From contig OY970829.1 in assembly GCA_963853835.1 (NCBI GenBank), forward strand, positions 31,087,764 to 31,151,763: a stretch of DNA of 64,000 bases, given 5' to 3'. Positions 11,718-23,353 of this stretch are shown here, piece after piece. The notes beneath the pieces are model-generated. The model had not been told where the DNA came from, ran no database searches, and saw nothing but the letters and a program-made list of their open reading frames with translations. This DNA is from Calendula officinalis (taxonomy: Eukaryota > Streptophyta > Magnoliopsida > Asterales > Asteraceae). The translations under genes and the position numbers were made by a program. How positions within the stretch are numbered: the stretch's first letter is position 1; the number at the start of each line of letters is the position of its first letter.

Positions 11718-11948
11718 GAAATATGTCCCGCTCTTTATTATCTTATACACCAACAGTGTTGCATGCTAGGAAGGCTAAACATGTGCTAAGGAGCCAAACG
11801 GCCCAACCGTGCGCCACCCGCCGTCTCCTAGCCCCGGCAGGCCCACGTTCCCACGCCCTCCCCCGCACGCCCGTCCCTTGTTCACGCACCACCCACGGTC
11901 GCAACCGTGACCACCCCGGGACGCAGGGGAAAAAAACGAAACAAAAAG

Positions 11949-12027
11949 AGGGGTGCAACACGACGACTTCCCAGGGGGTCACCCATCTGATGGGATCCGG
12001 TGCATTAGTGCTGGTATGATCGGACCC
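11949..12027 (-). pseudogene. 5S pseudogene, class D
   Basis: Copy 35; 79 nt, repeat 310 bp. Standard form. Confidence 0.92.
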
Positions 12028-12260
12028 GAAATATGTCCCGCTCTTTATTATCTTATACACCAACAGTGTTGCATGCTAGGAAGGCTAAACATGTGCTAAG
12101 GAGCCAAACGGCCCAACCGTGCGCCACCCGCCGTCTCCTAGCCCCGGCAGGCCCACGTCCCCACGCCCTCCCCCGCACGCCCGTCCCCTTGTTCACGCAC
12201 CACCCACGGTCGCAACCGTGACCACCCCGGGACGCAGGGGAAAATAAACGAAACAAAAAG

Positions 12261-12380
12261 AGGGGTGCAACACGACGACTTCCGAGGGGGTCACCCATCC
12301 TAGTACTACTCTCGCCCAAGCACGCTTAACTGCGGAGTTCTGATGGGATCCGGTGCATTAGTGCTGGTATGATCGCACCC
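12261..12380 (-). rRNA. 5S rRNA, C105G + G97C
   Basis: Copy 36; repeat 353 bp. Full length with the class D base C105G, plus G97C. TGTA promoter. A-tract interrupted (AAAATAAACG). Confidence 0.94.
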
Positions 12381-12613
12381 GAAATATGACCCGCTCTTTA
12401 TTATCTTACACACCAACAGTGTTGCATGCTAGGAAGGCTAAACATGTGCTAAGGGGCCAAACGGCCCAACCGTGCGCCACCCGCCGTCTCCTAGCCCCGG
12501 CAGGCCCACGTCCCCACGCCCTCCCCCGCACGCTCGTCCCCTTGTTCACGCACCACCCACGGTCGCAACCTTGACCACCCCGGGACGCAGGGAAAAAAAA
12601 ACGAAACAAAAAG

Positions 12614-12733
12614 AGGGGTGCAACACGAGGACTTCCCAGGGGGTCAACCATCCTAGTACTACTCTCGCTCTAGCACGCTTAACTGCGGAGTTCTGATGGC
12701 ATCCGGTGCATTAGTGCTGGTATGATCGCACCC
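12614..12733 (-). rRNA. 5S rRNA, class T
   Basis: Copy 37; repeat 353 bp. Class T changes plus C34G. Confidence 0.94.
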
Positions 12734-12966
12734 GAAATATGTCCCGCTCTTTACTATCTTATACACCAACAGTGTTGCATGCTAGGAAGGCTAAACATGT
12801 GCTAAGGAGCCAAACGGCCCAACCGTGCGCCACCCGCCGTCTCCTAGCCCCGGCAGGCCCACGTTCCCACGCCCTCCCCCGCACGCTCGTCCCCTTGTTC
12901 ACGCACCACCCACGGTCGCAACCGTGACCACCCCGGGACGCAGGGGAAAAAAAACGAAACAAAAAG

Positions 12967-13086
12967 AGGGGTGCAACACGAGGACTTCTCAGGGGGTCAC
13001 CCATCCTAGTACTACTCTCGCCCAAGCACGCTTAACTGCGGAGTTCTGATGGGATCCGGTGCATTAGTGCTGGTATGATCGCACAA
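12967..13086 (-). rRNA. 5S rRNA, class U
   Basis: Copy 38; repeat 353 bp. UU 5' end plus G98A. Confidence 0.95.
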
Positions 13087-13320
13087 GAAATATGTCCCGC
13101 TCTTTATTATCTTATACACCAACAGTGTTGCATGCTAGGAAGGCTAAACATGTGCTAAGGAGCCAAACGGCCCAACCGTGCGCCACCCGCCGTCTCCTAG
13201 CCCCCGCCAGGCCCACATTCCCACGGCCTCCCCCGCACGCCCGTCCACTTGTTCACGTACCACCCACGGTCGCAACCGTGACCACCCCGGGACGCAGGGG
13301 AAAAAGAACGAAACAAAAAG

Positions 13321-13440
13321 AGGGGTGCAACACGAGGACTTCCCAGGGGGTCACCCATCCTAGTACTACTCTCGCCCAAGCACGCTTAACTGCAGAGTTC
13401 TGATGGAATCCGGTGCATTAGTGCTGGTATGATCGCACCC
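13321..13440 (-). rRNA. 5S rRNA, C34U + C47U
   Basis: Copy 39; repeat 354 bp. The spacer is distinctive (CCCCCGCCAGGCCCACATTC). Confidence 0.95.
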
Positions 13441-13651
13441 GAAATATGTCCCGCTCTTTATTATCTTATACACCAACAGTGTTGCATGCTAGGAAGGCTA
13501 AACATGTGCTAAGGGGCCAAACGGCCCAACCGTGCGCCACCCGCCGTCTCCTAGCCCTGGCAGGCCCACGTCCCCACGCCCTCCCCCGCACGCTCGTCCC
13601 CTTGTTCATGCACCACCCCGGGACGCAGGGGAAAAAAAACGAAACAAAAAG

Positions 13652-13771
13652 AGGGGTGCAACACGAGGACTTCCGAGGGGGTCAACCATCCTAGTACTAC
13701 TCTCGCTCTAGCACGCTTAACTGCGGAGTTCTGATGGGAGCCGGTGCATTAGTGCTGGTATGATCGCACCC
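13652..13771 (-). rRNA. 5S rRNA, class T variant
   Basis: Copy 40; repeat 331 bp. Class T changes plus A32C and G97C; its spacer lacks about 22 bp including the dyad. Confidence 0.94.
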
Positions 13772-14003
13772 GAAATATGTCCCGCTCTTTATTATCTTAT
13801 ACACCAATAGTGTTGCATGCTAGGAAGGCTAAACATGTGCTAAGGAGCCAAACGGCCCAACCGTGCGCCACCCGCCGTCTCCTAGCCCCGGCAGGCCCAC
13901 GTCCCCACGCCCTCCCCCGCACGCCCATCCCCTTGTTCACGCACCACCCACGGTCGCAACCGTGACCACCCCGGGACGCAGGGGAAAAAAACGAAACAAA
14001 AAG

Positions 14004-14123
14004 AGGGGTGCAACACGAGGACTTCCCAGGGGGTCACCCATCCTAGTACTACTCTCGCCCAAGCACGCTTAACTGCGGAGTTCTGATGGGATCCGGTGCA
14101 TTAGTGCTGGTATGATCGCACCC
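14004..14123 (-). rRNA. 5S rRNA, class N
   Basis: Copy 41; repeat 352 bp. Gene unchanged; upstream C-1 is T. Confidence 0.95.
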
Positions 14124-14354
14124 AAAATATGTCCCGCTCTTTATTATCTTATACACCAACAGTGTTGCATGCTAGGAAGGCTAAACATGTGCTAAGGAGC
14201 CAAACGGCCCAACCGTGCGCCACCCGCCGTCTCCTAGCCCCGGCAGGCCCACGTTCCCACGCCCTCCCCCGCACGCCCGTCCCTTGTTCACGCACCACCC
14301 ACGGTCGCAACCGTGACCACCCCGGGACGCAGGGGAAAAAAACGAAACAAAAAG

Positions 14355-14433
14355 AAGGGTGCAACACGACGACTTCCCAGGGGGTCACCCATCTGATGGG
14401 ATCCGGTGCATTAGTGCTGGTATGATCGGACCC
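14355..14433 (-). pseudogene. 5S pseudogene, class D
   Basis: Copy 42; 79 nt, repeat 310 bp. Also C119U, shared only with copy 53. Confidence 0.92.
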
Positions 14434-14664
14434 GAAATATGTCCCGCTCTTTATTATCTTATACACCAACAGTGTTGCATGCTAAGAAGGCTAAACATGT
14501 GCTAAGGAGCCAAACGGCCCAAGCGTGCGCCACCCGCCGTCTCCTAGCCCCGGCAGGCCCACGTCCCCACGCCCTCCCCCGCACGCCCGTCCCCTTGTTC
14601 ACGCACCACCCACGGTCGCAACCGTGACCACCCCGGGACGCAGGGGAAAAAACGAAATAAAAAG

Positions 14665-14784
14665 AGGGGTGCAACACGAGGACTTCCCAGGGGGTCACCC
14701 ATCCTAGTACTACTCTCGCCCAAGCACGCTTAACTGCGGAGTTCTGATGGGATCCGGTGCATTAGTGCTGGTATGATCGCACCC
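14665..14784 (-). rRNA. 5S rRNA, class N
   Basis: Copy 43; repeat 351 bp. Gene unchanged; AAATAAAAAG at the 3' side, as in class M units. Confidence 0.96.
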
Positions 14785-15016
14785 GAAATATGTCCCGCTC
14801 TTTATTATCTTATACACCAACATTGTTGCATGCTAGGAAGGCTAAACATGTGCTAAGGAGCCAAACGGCCCAACCGTGCGCCACCCGCCGTCTCCTAGCC
14901 CCGGCAGGCCCACGTTCCCACGCCCTCCCCCGCACGCTCGTCCCCTTGTTCACGCACCACTCACGGTCGCAACCGTGACCACCCCGGGACGCAGGGGAAA
15001 AAAACGAAACAAAAAG

Positions 15017-15136
15017 AGGGGTGCAACACGAGGACTTCCCAGGGGGTCACCCATCCTAGTACTACTCTCGCCCAAGCACGCTTAACTGCGGAGTTCTGAT
15101 GGGATCCGGTGCATTAGTGCTGGTATGATCGCACCC
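15017..15136 (-). rRNA. 5S rRNA, class N
   Basis: Copy 44; repeat 352 bp. Gene and promoter unchanged. Confidence 0.96.
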
Positions 15137-15367
15137 GAAATATGTCCCGCTCTTTATTATCTTATACACCAACAGTGTTGCATGCTAGGAAGGCTAAACA
15201 TGTGCTAAGGAGCCAAACGGCCCAACCGTGCGCCACCCGCCGTCTCCTAGCCCCGGCAGGCCCACGTTCCCACGCCCTCCCCCGCACGCCCGTCCCTTGT
15301 TCACGCACCACCCACGGTCGCAACCGTGACCACCCCGGGACGCAGGGGAAAAAAACGAAACAAAAAG

Positions 15368-15446
15368 AGGGGTGCAACACGACGACTTCCCAGGGGGTCA
15401 CCCATCTGATGGGATCCGGTGCATTAGTGCTGGTATGATCGGACCC
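15368..15446 (-). pseudogene. 5S pseudogene, class D
   Basis: Copy 45; 79 nt, repeat 310 bp. Standard form, two gene copies after another class D copy. Confidence 0.92.
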
Positions 15447-15677
15447 GAAATATGTCCCGCTCTTTATTATCTTATACACCAACAGTGTTGCATGCTAGGA
15501 AGGCTAAACATGTGCTAAGGAGCCAAACGGCCCAACCGTGCGCCACCCGCCGTCTCCTAGCCCCGGCAGGCCCACGTCCCCACGCCCTCCCCCGCACGCC
15601 CGTCCCCTTGTTCACGCACCACCCACGGTCGCAACCGTGACCACCCCGGGACGCAGGGGAAAAAACGAAATTAAAAG

Positions 15678-15797
15678 AGGGGTGCAACACGAGGACTTCC
15701 CAGGGGGCCACCCATCCTAGTACTACTCTCGCCCAAGCACGCTTAACTGCGGAGTTCTGATGGGATCCGGTGCATTAGTGCTGGTATGATCGCACCC
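15678..15797 (-). rRNA. 5S rRNA, A90G
   Basis: Copy 46; repeat 351 bp. Single change A90G in box C. First downstream T-tract cut to four. Confidence 0.95.
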
Positions 15798-16029
15798 GAA
15801 ATATGTCCCGCTCTTTATTATCTTATACACCAACATTGTTGCATGCTAGGAAGGCTAAACATGTGCTAAGGAGCCAAACGGCCCAACCGTGCGCCACCCG
15901 CCGTCTCCTAGCCCCGGCAGGCCCACGTTCCCACGCCCTCCCCCGCACGCTCGTCCCCTTGTTCACGCACCACCCACGGTCGCAACCGTGACCACCCCGG
16001 GACGCAGGGGAAAAAAACGAAACAAAAAG

Positions 16030-16149
16030 AGGGGTGCAACACGAGGACTTCCCAGGGGGTCACCCATCCTAGTACTACTCTCGCCCAAGCACGCTTAACT
16101 GCGGAGTTCTGATGGGATCCGGTGCATTAGTGCTGGTATGATCGCACCC
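16030..16149 (-). rRNA. 5S rRNA, class N
   Basis: Copy 47; repeat 352 bp. No gene change. Confidence 0.96.
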
Positions 16150-16382
16150 GAAATATGTCCCGCTCTTTATTATCTTATACACCAACAGTGTTGCATGCTA
16201 GGAAGGCTAAACATGTGCTAAGGATCCAAACGGCCCAACCGTGCGCCACCCGCCGTCTCCTAGCCCCGACAGGCCCACGTTCCCACGCCCTCCCCCGCAC
16301 GCCCGTCCCCTTGTTCACGCACCACCCACGGTCGCAACCGTGACCACCCCGGGACGCAGGGGAAAATAAACGAAACAAAAAG

Positions 16383-16502
16383 AGGGGTGCAACACGACGA
16401 CTTCCGAGGGGGTCACCCATCCTAGTACTACTCTCGCCCAAGCACGCTTAACTGCGGAGTTCTGATGGGATCCGGTGCATTAGTGCTGGTATGATCGCAC
16501 CC
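16383..16502 (-). rRNA. 5S rRNA, C105G + G97C
   Basis: Copy 48; repeat 353 bp. Same as copy 36, including TGTA promoter and interrupted A-tract. Confidence 0.94.
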
Positions 16503-16735
16503 GAAATATGACCCGCTCTTTATTATCTTACACACCAACAGTGTTGCATGCTAGGAAGGCTAAACATGTGCTAAGGGGCCAAACGGCCCAACCGTGCGCC
16601 ACCCGCCGTCTCCTAGCCCCGGCAGGCCCACGTCCCCACGCCCTCCCCCGCACGCTCGTCCCCTTGTTCACGCACCACCCACGGTCGCAACCTTGACCAC
16701 CCCGGGACGCAGGGGAAAAAAAACGAAACAAAAAG

Positions 16736-16855
16736 AGGGGTGCAACACGAGGACTTCTCAGGGGGTCACCCATCCTAGTACTACTCTCGCCCAAGCACGC
16801 TTAACTGCGGAGTTCTGATGGGATCCGGTGCATTAGTGCTGGTATGATCGCACAA
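16736..16855 (-). rRNA. 5S rRNA, class U
   Basis: Copy 49; repeat 353 bp. UU 5' end plus G98A as in copy 38, but the spacer is that of a class T unit (CAACCTTGACC). A recombinant unit. Confidence 0.94.
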
Positions 16856-17089
16856 GAAATATGTCCCGCTCTTTATTATCTTATACACCAACAGTGTTGC
16901 ATGCTAGGAAGGCTAAACATGTGCTAAGGAGCCAAACGGCCCAACCGTGCGCCACCCGCCGTCTCCTAGCCCCCGCCAGGCCCACATTCCCACGGCCTCC
17001 CCCGCACGCCCGTCCCCTTGTTCACGTACCACCCACGGTCGCAACCGTGACCACCCCGGGACGCAGGGGAAAAAGAACGAAACAAAAAG

Positions 17090-17209
17090 AGGGGTGCAAC
17101 ACGAGGACTTCCCAGGGGGTCACCCATCCTAGTACTACTCTCGCCCAAGCACGCTTAACTGCAGAGTTCTGATGGAATCCGGTGCATTAGTGCTGGTATG
17201 ATCGCACCC
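17090..17209 (-). rRNA. 5S rRNA, C34U + C47U
   Basis: Copy 50; repeat 354 bp. Partner of copy 39. Confidence 0.95.
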
Positions 17210-17419
17210 GAAATATGTCCCGCTCTTTATTATCTTATACACCAACAGTGTTGCATGCTAGGAAGGCTAAACATGTGCTAAGGGGCCAAACGGCCCAACC
17301 GTGCGCCACCCGCCGTCTCCTAGCCCTGGCAGGCCCACGTCCCCACGCCCTCCCCCGCACGCTCGTCCCCTTGTTCATGCACCACCCCGGGACGCAGGGG
17401 AAAAAAACGAAACAAAAAG

Positions 17420-17539
17420 AGGGGTGCAACACGAGGACTTCCGAGGGGGTCAACCATCCTAGTACTACTCTCGCTCTAGCACGCTTAACTGCGGAGTTCT
17501 GATGGGAGCCGGTGCATTAGTGCTGGTATGATCGCACCC
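17420..17539 (-). rRNA. 5S rRNA, class T variant
   Basis: Copy 51; repeat 330 bp. Partner of copy 40; dyad deleted. Confidence 0.94.
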
Positions 17540-17771
17540 GAAATATGTCCCGCTCTTTATTATCTTATACACCAATAGTGTTGCATGCTAGGAAGGCTAA
17601 ACATGTGCTAAGGAGCCAAACGGCCCAACCGTGCGCCACCCGCCGTCTCCTAGCCCCGGCAGGCCCACGTCCCCACGCCCTCCCCCGCACGCCCATCCCC
17701 TTGTTCACGCACCACCCACGGTCGCAACCGTGACCACCCCGGGACGCAGGGGAAAAAAACGAAACAAAAAG

Positions 17772-17891
17772 AGGGGTGCAACACGAGGACTTCCCAGGGG
17801 GTCACCCATCCTAGTACTACTCTCGCCCAAGCACGCTTAACTGCGGAGTTCTGATGGGATCCGGTGCATTAGTGCTGGTATGATCGCACCC
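17772..17891 (-). rRNA. 5S rRNA, class N
   Basis: Copy 52; repeat 352 bp. Gene unchanged; C-1 is T, as in copy 41. Confidence 0.95.
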
Positions 17892-18122
17892 AAAATATGT
17901 CCCGCTCTTTATTATCTTATACACCAACAGTGTTGCATGCTAGGAAGGCTAAACATGTGCTAAGGAGCCAAACGGCCCAACCGTGCGCCACCCGCCGTCT
18001 CCTAGCCCCGGCAGGCCCACGTTCCCACGCCCTCCCCCGCACGCCCGTCCCTTGCTCACGCACCACCCACGGTCGCAACCGTGACCACCCCGGGACGCAG
18101 GGGAAAAAAACGAAACAAAAAG

Positions 18123-18201
18123 AAGGGTGCAACACGACGACTTCCCAGGGGGTCACCCATCTGATGGGATCCGGTGCATTAGTGCTGGTATGATCGGACC
18201 C
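18123..18201 (-). pseudogene. 5S pseudogene, class D
   Basis: Copy 53; 79 nt, repeat 310 bp. C119U, partner of copy 42. Confidence 0.92.
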
Positions 18202-18432
18202 GAAATATGTCCCGCTCTTTATTATCTTATACACCAACAGTGTTGCATGCTAAGAAGGCTAAACATGTGCTAAGGGGCCAAACGGCCCAACCGTGCGCCA
18301 CCCGCCGTCTCCTAGCCCCGGCAGGCCCACGTCCCCACGCCCTCCCCCGCACGCCCGTCCCCTTGTTCACGCACCACCCACGGTCGCAACCGTGACCACC
18401 CCGGGACGCAGGGGAAAAAACGAAATAAAAAG

Positions 18433-18552
18433 AGGGGTGCAACACGAGGACTTCCCAGGGGGTCACCCATCCTAGTACTACTCTCGCCCAAGCACGCTTA
18501 ACTGCGGAGTTCTGATGGGATCCGGTGCATTAGTGCTGGTATGATCGCACCC
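18433..18552 (-). rRNA. 5S rRNA, class N
   Basis: Copy 54; repeat 351 bp. Gene unchanged; upstream G-10 is C. Confidence 0.95.
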
Positions 18553-18784
18553 GAAATATGTGCCGCTCTTTATTATCTTATACACCAACATTGTTGCATG
18601 CTAGGAAGGCTAAACATGTGCTAAGGAGCCAAACGGCCCAACCGTGCGCCACCCGCCGTCTCCTAGCCCCGGCAGGCCCACGTTCCCACGCCCTCCCCCG
18701 CACGCTCGTCCCCTTGTTCACGCACCACTCACGGTCGCAACCGTGACCACCCCGGGACGCAGGGGAAAAAAACGAAACAAAAAG

Positions 18785-18904
18785 AGGGGTGCAACACGAG
18801 GACTTCCCAGGGGGTCACCCATCCTAGTACTACTCTCGCCCAAGCACGCTTAACTGCGGAGTTCTGATGGGATCCGGTGCATTAGTGCTGGTATGATCGC
18901 ACCC
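18785..18904 (-). rRNA. 5S rRNA, class N
   Basis: Copy 55; repeat 352 bp. Gene and promoter unchanged. Confidence 0.96.
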
Positions 18905-19135
18905 GAAATATGTCCCGCTCTTTATTATCTTATACACCAACAGTGTTGCATGCTAGGAAGGCTAAACATGTGCTAAGGAGCCAAACGGCCCAACCGTGCG
19001 CCACCCGCCGTCTCCTAGCCCCGGCAGGCCCACGTTCCCACGCCCTCCCCCGCACGCCCGTCCCTTGTTCACGCACCACCCACGGTCGCAACCGTGACCA
19101 CCCCGGGACGCAGGGGAAAAAAACGAAACAAAAAG

Positions 19136-19214
19136 AGGGGTGCAACACGACGACTTCCCAGGGGGTCACCCATCTGATGGGATCCGGTGCATTAGTGCTG
19201 GTATGATCGGACCC
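19136..19214 (-). pseudogene. 5S pseudogene, class D
   Basis: Copy 56; 79 nt, repeat 310 bp. Standard form. Confidence 0.92.
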
Positions 19215-19445
19215 GAAATATGTCCCGCTCTTTATTATCTTATACACCAACAGTGTTGCATGCTAGGAAGGCTAAACATGTGCTAAGGAGCCAAACGGCC
19301 CAACCGTGCGCCACCCGCCGTCTCCTAGCCCCGGCAGGCCCACGTCCCCACGCCCTCCCCCGCACGCCCGTCCCCTTGTTCACGCACCACCCACGGTCGC
19401 AACCGTGACCACCCCGGGACGCAGGGGAAAAAACGAAATTAAAAG

Positions 19446-19565
19446 AGGGGTGCAACACGAGGACTTCCCAGGGGGTCACCCATCCTAGTACTACTCTCGC
19501 CCAAGCACGCTTAACTGCGGAGTTCTGATGGGATCCGGTGCATTAGTGCTGGTATGATCGCACCC
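19446..19565 (-). rRNA. 5S rRNA, class N
   Basis: Copy 57; repeat 351 bp. Gene unchanged; downstream T-tract of four, as in partner copy 46, which has A90G. Confidence 0.96.
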
Positions 19566-19797
19566 GAAATATGTCCCGCTCTTTATTATCTTATACACCA
19601 ACATTGTTGCATGCTAGGAAGGCTAAACATGTGCTAAGGAGCCAAACGGCCCAACCGTGCGCCACCCGCCGTCTCCTAGCCCCGGCAGGCCCACGTTCCC
19701 ACGCCCTCCCCCGCACGCTCGTCCCCTTGTTCACGCACCACCCACGGTCGCAACCGTGACCACCCCGGGACGCAGGGGAAAAAAACGAAACAAAAAG

Positions 19798-19917
19798 AGG
19801 GGTGCAACACGAGGACTTCCCAGGGGGTCACCCATCCTAGTACTACTCTCGCCCAAGCACGCTTAACTGCGGAGTTCTGATGGGATCCGGTGCATTAGTG
19901 CTGGTATGATCGCACCC
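19798..19917 (-). rRNA. 5S rRNA, class N
   Basis: Copy 58; repeat 352 bp. Gene and promoter unchanged. Confidence 0.96.
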
Positions 19918-20148
19918 GAAATATGTCCCGCTCTTTATTATCTTATACACCAACAGTGTTGCATGCTAGGAAGGCTAAACATGTGCTAAGGAGCCAAACG
20001 GCCCAACCGTGCGCCACCTGCCGTCTCCTAGCCCCGGCAGGCCCACGTTCCCACGCCCTCCCCCGCACGCCCGTCCCTTGTTCACGCACCACCCACGGTC
20101 GCAACCGTGACCACCCCGGGACGCAGGGGAAAAAAACGAAACATAAAG

Positions 20149-20227
20149 AGGGGTGCAACACGACGACTTCCCAGGGGGTCACCCATCTGATGGGATCCGG
20201 TGCATTAGTGCTGGTATGATCGGACCC
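20149..20227 (-). pseudogene. 5S pseudogene, class D
   Basis: Copy 59; 79 nt, repeat 310 bp. Standard gene; adjoining A-tract interrupted (ACATAAAG). Confidence 0.92.
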
Positions 20228-20458
20228 GAAATATGTCCCGCTCTTTATTATCTTATACACCAACAGTGTTGCATGCTAGGAAGGCTAAACATGTGCTAAG
20301 GAGCCAAACGGCCCAACCGTGCGCCACCCGCCGTCTCCTAGCCCCGGCAGGCCCACGTCCCCACGCCCTCCCCCGCACGCCCGTCCCCTTGTTCACGCAC
20401 CACCCACGGTCGCAACCGTGACTACCCCGGGACGCAGGGGAAAAAACAAAATAAAAAG

Positions 20459-20578
20459 AGGGGTGCAACACGAGGACTTCCCAGGGGGTCACCCATCCTA
20501 GTACTACTCTCGCCCAAGCACGCTTAACTGCGGAGTTCTGATGGGATCCGGTGCATTAGTGCTGGTATGATCGCACCC
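20459..20578 (-). rRNA. 5S rRNA, class N
   Basis: Copy 60; repeat 351 bp. Gene unchanged but with the TGTA promoter and T-9. Confidence 0.95.
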
Positions 20579-20811
20579 GAAATATGACCCGCTCTTTATT
20601 ATCTTACACACCAACATTGTTGAATGCTAGGAAGGCTAAACATGTGCTAAGGGGCCAAACGGCCCAACCGTGCGCCACACGCCGTCTCCTAGCCCCGGCA
20701 GGCCCACGTCCCCACGCCCTCCCCCGCACGCCCGTCCCCTTGTTCACGCACCACCCACGGTCGCAACCTTGACCGCCCCGGGACGCAGGGGAAAAAAAAC
20801 GAAACAAAAAG

Positions 20812-20931
20812 AGGGGTGCAACACGAGGACTTCCCAGGGGGTCACCCATCCTAGTACTACTCTCGTCCAAGCACGCTTAACTGCGGAGTTCTGATGGGAT
20901 CCGGTGCATTAGTGCTGGAATGATCGCACAA
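20812..20931 (-). rRNA. 5S rRNA, class U variant
   Basis: Copy 61; repeat 353 bp. G1U, G2U, A13U, G66A; TGTA promoter. Confidence 0.94.
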
Positions 20932-21164
20932 GAAATATGTCCCGCTCTTTATTATCTTACACACCAACAGTGTTGCATGCTAGGAAGGCTAAACATGTGC
21001 TAAGGAGCCAAACGGCCCAACCGTGCGCCACCCGCCGTCTCCTAGCCCCGGCAGGCCCACGTCCCCACGCCCTCCCCCGCACGCCCGTCCCCTTGTTCAC
21101 GCACCACCCACGGTCGCAACCGTGACCACCCCGGGACGCAGGGGAAAAAGAACGAAACAAAAAG

Positions 21165-21284
21165 AGGGGTGCAACACGAGGACTTCCCAGGGGGTCACCC
21201 ATCCTAGTACTACTCTCTCCCAAGCACGCTTAACTGCGAAGTTCTGATGGGATCCGGTGCATTAATGCTGGTATGATCGCACCT
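21165..21284 (-). rRNA. 5S rRNA, diverged copy
   Basis: Copy 62; repeat 353 bp. G1A, C20U, C46U, C67A (intermediate element). Confidence 0.94.
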
Positions 21285-21516
21285 GAAATATGTCCCGCTC
21301 TTTATTATCTTATACACCAACAGTGTTGCATGCTAGGAAGGCTAAACATGTGCTAAGGAGCCAAACAGCCCAACCGTGCGCCACCCGCCATCTCCTAGCC
21401 CCGGCAGGCCCACGTTCCCACGCCCTCCCCCGCACGCCCGTCCCCTTGTTCACGCACCACCCACGGTCGCAACCGTGACCACCCCGAGACGCAGGGGAAA
21501 AAAACGAAACAAAAAG

Positions 21517-21636
21517 AGGGGTGCAACACGAGGACTTCCCAGGGGGTCACCCATCCTAGTACTACTATCGCTCAAGCACGCTTAACTGCGGAGTTCTGAT
21601 GGGATCCAGTGCATTAGTGCTGGTATGATCGCACCC
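21517..21636 (-). rRNA. 5S rRNA, diverged copy
   Basis: Copy 63; repeat 352 bp. C29U, G65A, G70U (intermediate element). Confidence 0.94.
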
Positions 21637-21869
21637 GAAATATGTCCCGCTCTTTATTATCTTATACACCAACAGTGTTGCATGCTAGGAAAGCTAAACA
21701 TGTGCTAAGGAGCCAAACGGCCCAACCGTGCGCCACCCGCCGTCTCCTAGCCCCGGCAGGCCCACGTTCCCACGCCCTCCCCCGCACGCCCGTCCCCTTG
21801 TTCACGCACCACCCACGGTCGCAATCGTGACCACCCCGGGACGCAGGGAAAAAAAAACGAAACAAAAAG

Positions 21870-21989
21870 AGGGGTGCAACACGAGGACTTCCCAGGGGGT
21901 CACCCATCCTAGTACAACTCTCGCCCAAGCACGCTTAACTGCGGAGTTCTGATTGGATCCGGTGCATTAGTGCTGGTATGATCGCACCC
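21870..21989 (-). rRNA. 5S rRNA, C36A + A74U
   Basis: Copy 64; repeat 353 bp. Both changes are shared only with copy 72. Confidence 0.94.
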
Positions 21990-22221
21990 GAAATATGTCC
22001 CGCTCTTTATTATCTTATACACCAACAGTGTTGCATGCTAGGAAGGCTAAACATGTGATAAGGGGCCAAACGGCCCAACCGTGCGCCACCCGCCGTCTCC
22101 TAGCCCCGGAAGGCCCACGTTCCCACGCCCTCCCCCGCACGCCCGTCCCCTTGTTCACGCACCACCCACGGTCGCAACCGTGACCACCCCGGGACGCAGG
22201 GGAAAAAAACGAAATAAAAAG

Positions 22222-22341
22222 AGCGGTGCAACACGAGGACTTCCCAGGGGGTAACCCATTCTAGTACTACTCTCGCCCAAGCACGCTTAACTGCGGAGTT
22301 CTGATGGGATCCGGTGCATTAGTGCTGGTATGATCGCACCC
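22222..22341 (-). rRNA. 5S rRNA, diverged copy
   Basis: Copy 65; repeat 352 bp. G82A, G89U, C118G. TATA region altered (TTTAATATC on the plus strand). Confidence 0.94.
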
Positions 22342-22573
22342 GAAATATGTCCCGCTCTTTAATATCTTATACACCAACAGTGTTGCATGCTAGTAAGGCT
22401 AAACATGTGCTAAGGGGCCAAACGGCCCAACCGTGCGCCACCCCCCGTCTCCTAGCCCCGGCAGGCCCACGTCCCCACGCCCTCCCACGCACGCTCGTCC
22501 CCTTTTTCACGCACCACCCACGGTCGCAACCGTGACCACTTCGGGACGCAGGAAAAAAAAACGAAACAAAAAG

Positions 22574-22692
22574 AGGGGTGCAACACGAGGACTTCCCGGG
22601 GGTCACCCATCCTAGTACTACTCTCGCCCAAGCACGCTTAACTGCGGAGTTCTGATGGGATCCGGTGCATTAGTGCTGGTATGATCGCACCC
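22574..22692 (-). rRNA. 5S rRNA, U96 deleted
   Basis: Copy 66; 119 nt, repeat 351 bp. U96 in box C is missing; otherwise consensus. Confidence 0.93.
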
Positions 22693-22923
22693 GAAATATG
22701 TCCCGCTCTTTATTATCTTATACACCAACAGTGTTGCATGCTAGGAAGGCTAAACATGTGCTAAGGAGCCAAACGGCCCAACCGTGCGCCACCTGCCGTC
22801 TCCTAGCCCCGGCAGGCCCACGTTCCCACACCCTCCCCCGCACGCCCGTCCCTTGTTCACGCACCACCCACGGTCGCAACCGTGACCACCCCGGGACGCA
22901 GGGGAAAAAAACGAAACAAAAAG

Positions 22924-23002
22924 AGGGGTGCAACACGACGACTTCCCAGGGGGTCACCCATCTGATGGGATCCGGTGCATTAGTGCTGGTATGATCGGAC
23001 CC
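22924..23002 (-). pseudogene. 5S pseudogene, class D
   Basis: Copy 67; 79 nt, repeat 310 bp. Standard form. Confidence 0.92.
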
Positions 23003-23233
23003 GAAATATGTCCCGCTCTTTATTATCTTATACACCAACAGTGTTGCATGCTAGGAAGGCTAAACATGTGCTAAGGAGCCAAACGGCCCAACCGTGCGCC
23101 ACCCGCCGTCTCCTAGCCCCGGCAGGCCCACGTCCCCACGCCCTCCCCCGCACGCCCGTCCCCTTGTTCACGCACCACCCACGGTCGCAACCGTGACCAC
23201 CCCGGGACGCAGGGGAAAAAACAAAATAAAAAG

Positions 23234-23353
23234 AGGGGTGCAACACGAGGACTTCCCAGGGGGTCACCCATCCTAGTACTACTCTCGCCCAAGCACGCTT
23301 AACTGCGGAGTTCTGATGGGATCCGGTGCATTAGTGCTGGTATGATCGCACCC
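23234..23353 (-). rRNA. 5S rRNA, class N
   Basis: Copy 68; repeat 351 bp. Partner of copy 60; TGTA promoter. Confidence 0.95.

Larger units (their letters stand above)
12967..16154. repeat. 3768-bp duplication, left copy
   Basis: Matches 16736-19922 at an offset of 3768-3769 bp. Shared rare markers: G98A in the first gene, C34U+C47U, a 330-331 bp repeat lacking the spacer dyad, and C119U in the first class D copy. The copies differ at a few bases, for example A90G only at 15678-15797. Confidence 0.85.
16736..19922. repeat. 3768-bp duplication, right copy
   Basis: Right partner of 12967-16154, with the same class order and rare markers. It begins in a recombinant unit (about 16508-16860). 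Confidence 0.85.
19923..22697. repeat. 2775-bp tandem duplication, left copy
   Basis: Eight units, followed directly by a second copy at 22698-25472. All eight repeat lengths agree and rare gene changes are shared (A13U+G66A; C20U+C46U+C67A; G70U+C29U; A74U+C36A). The gene at 22222 has G89U where its partner at 24997 does not. Confidence 0.9.
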
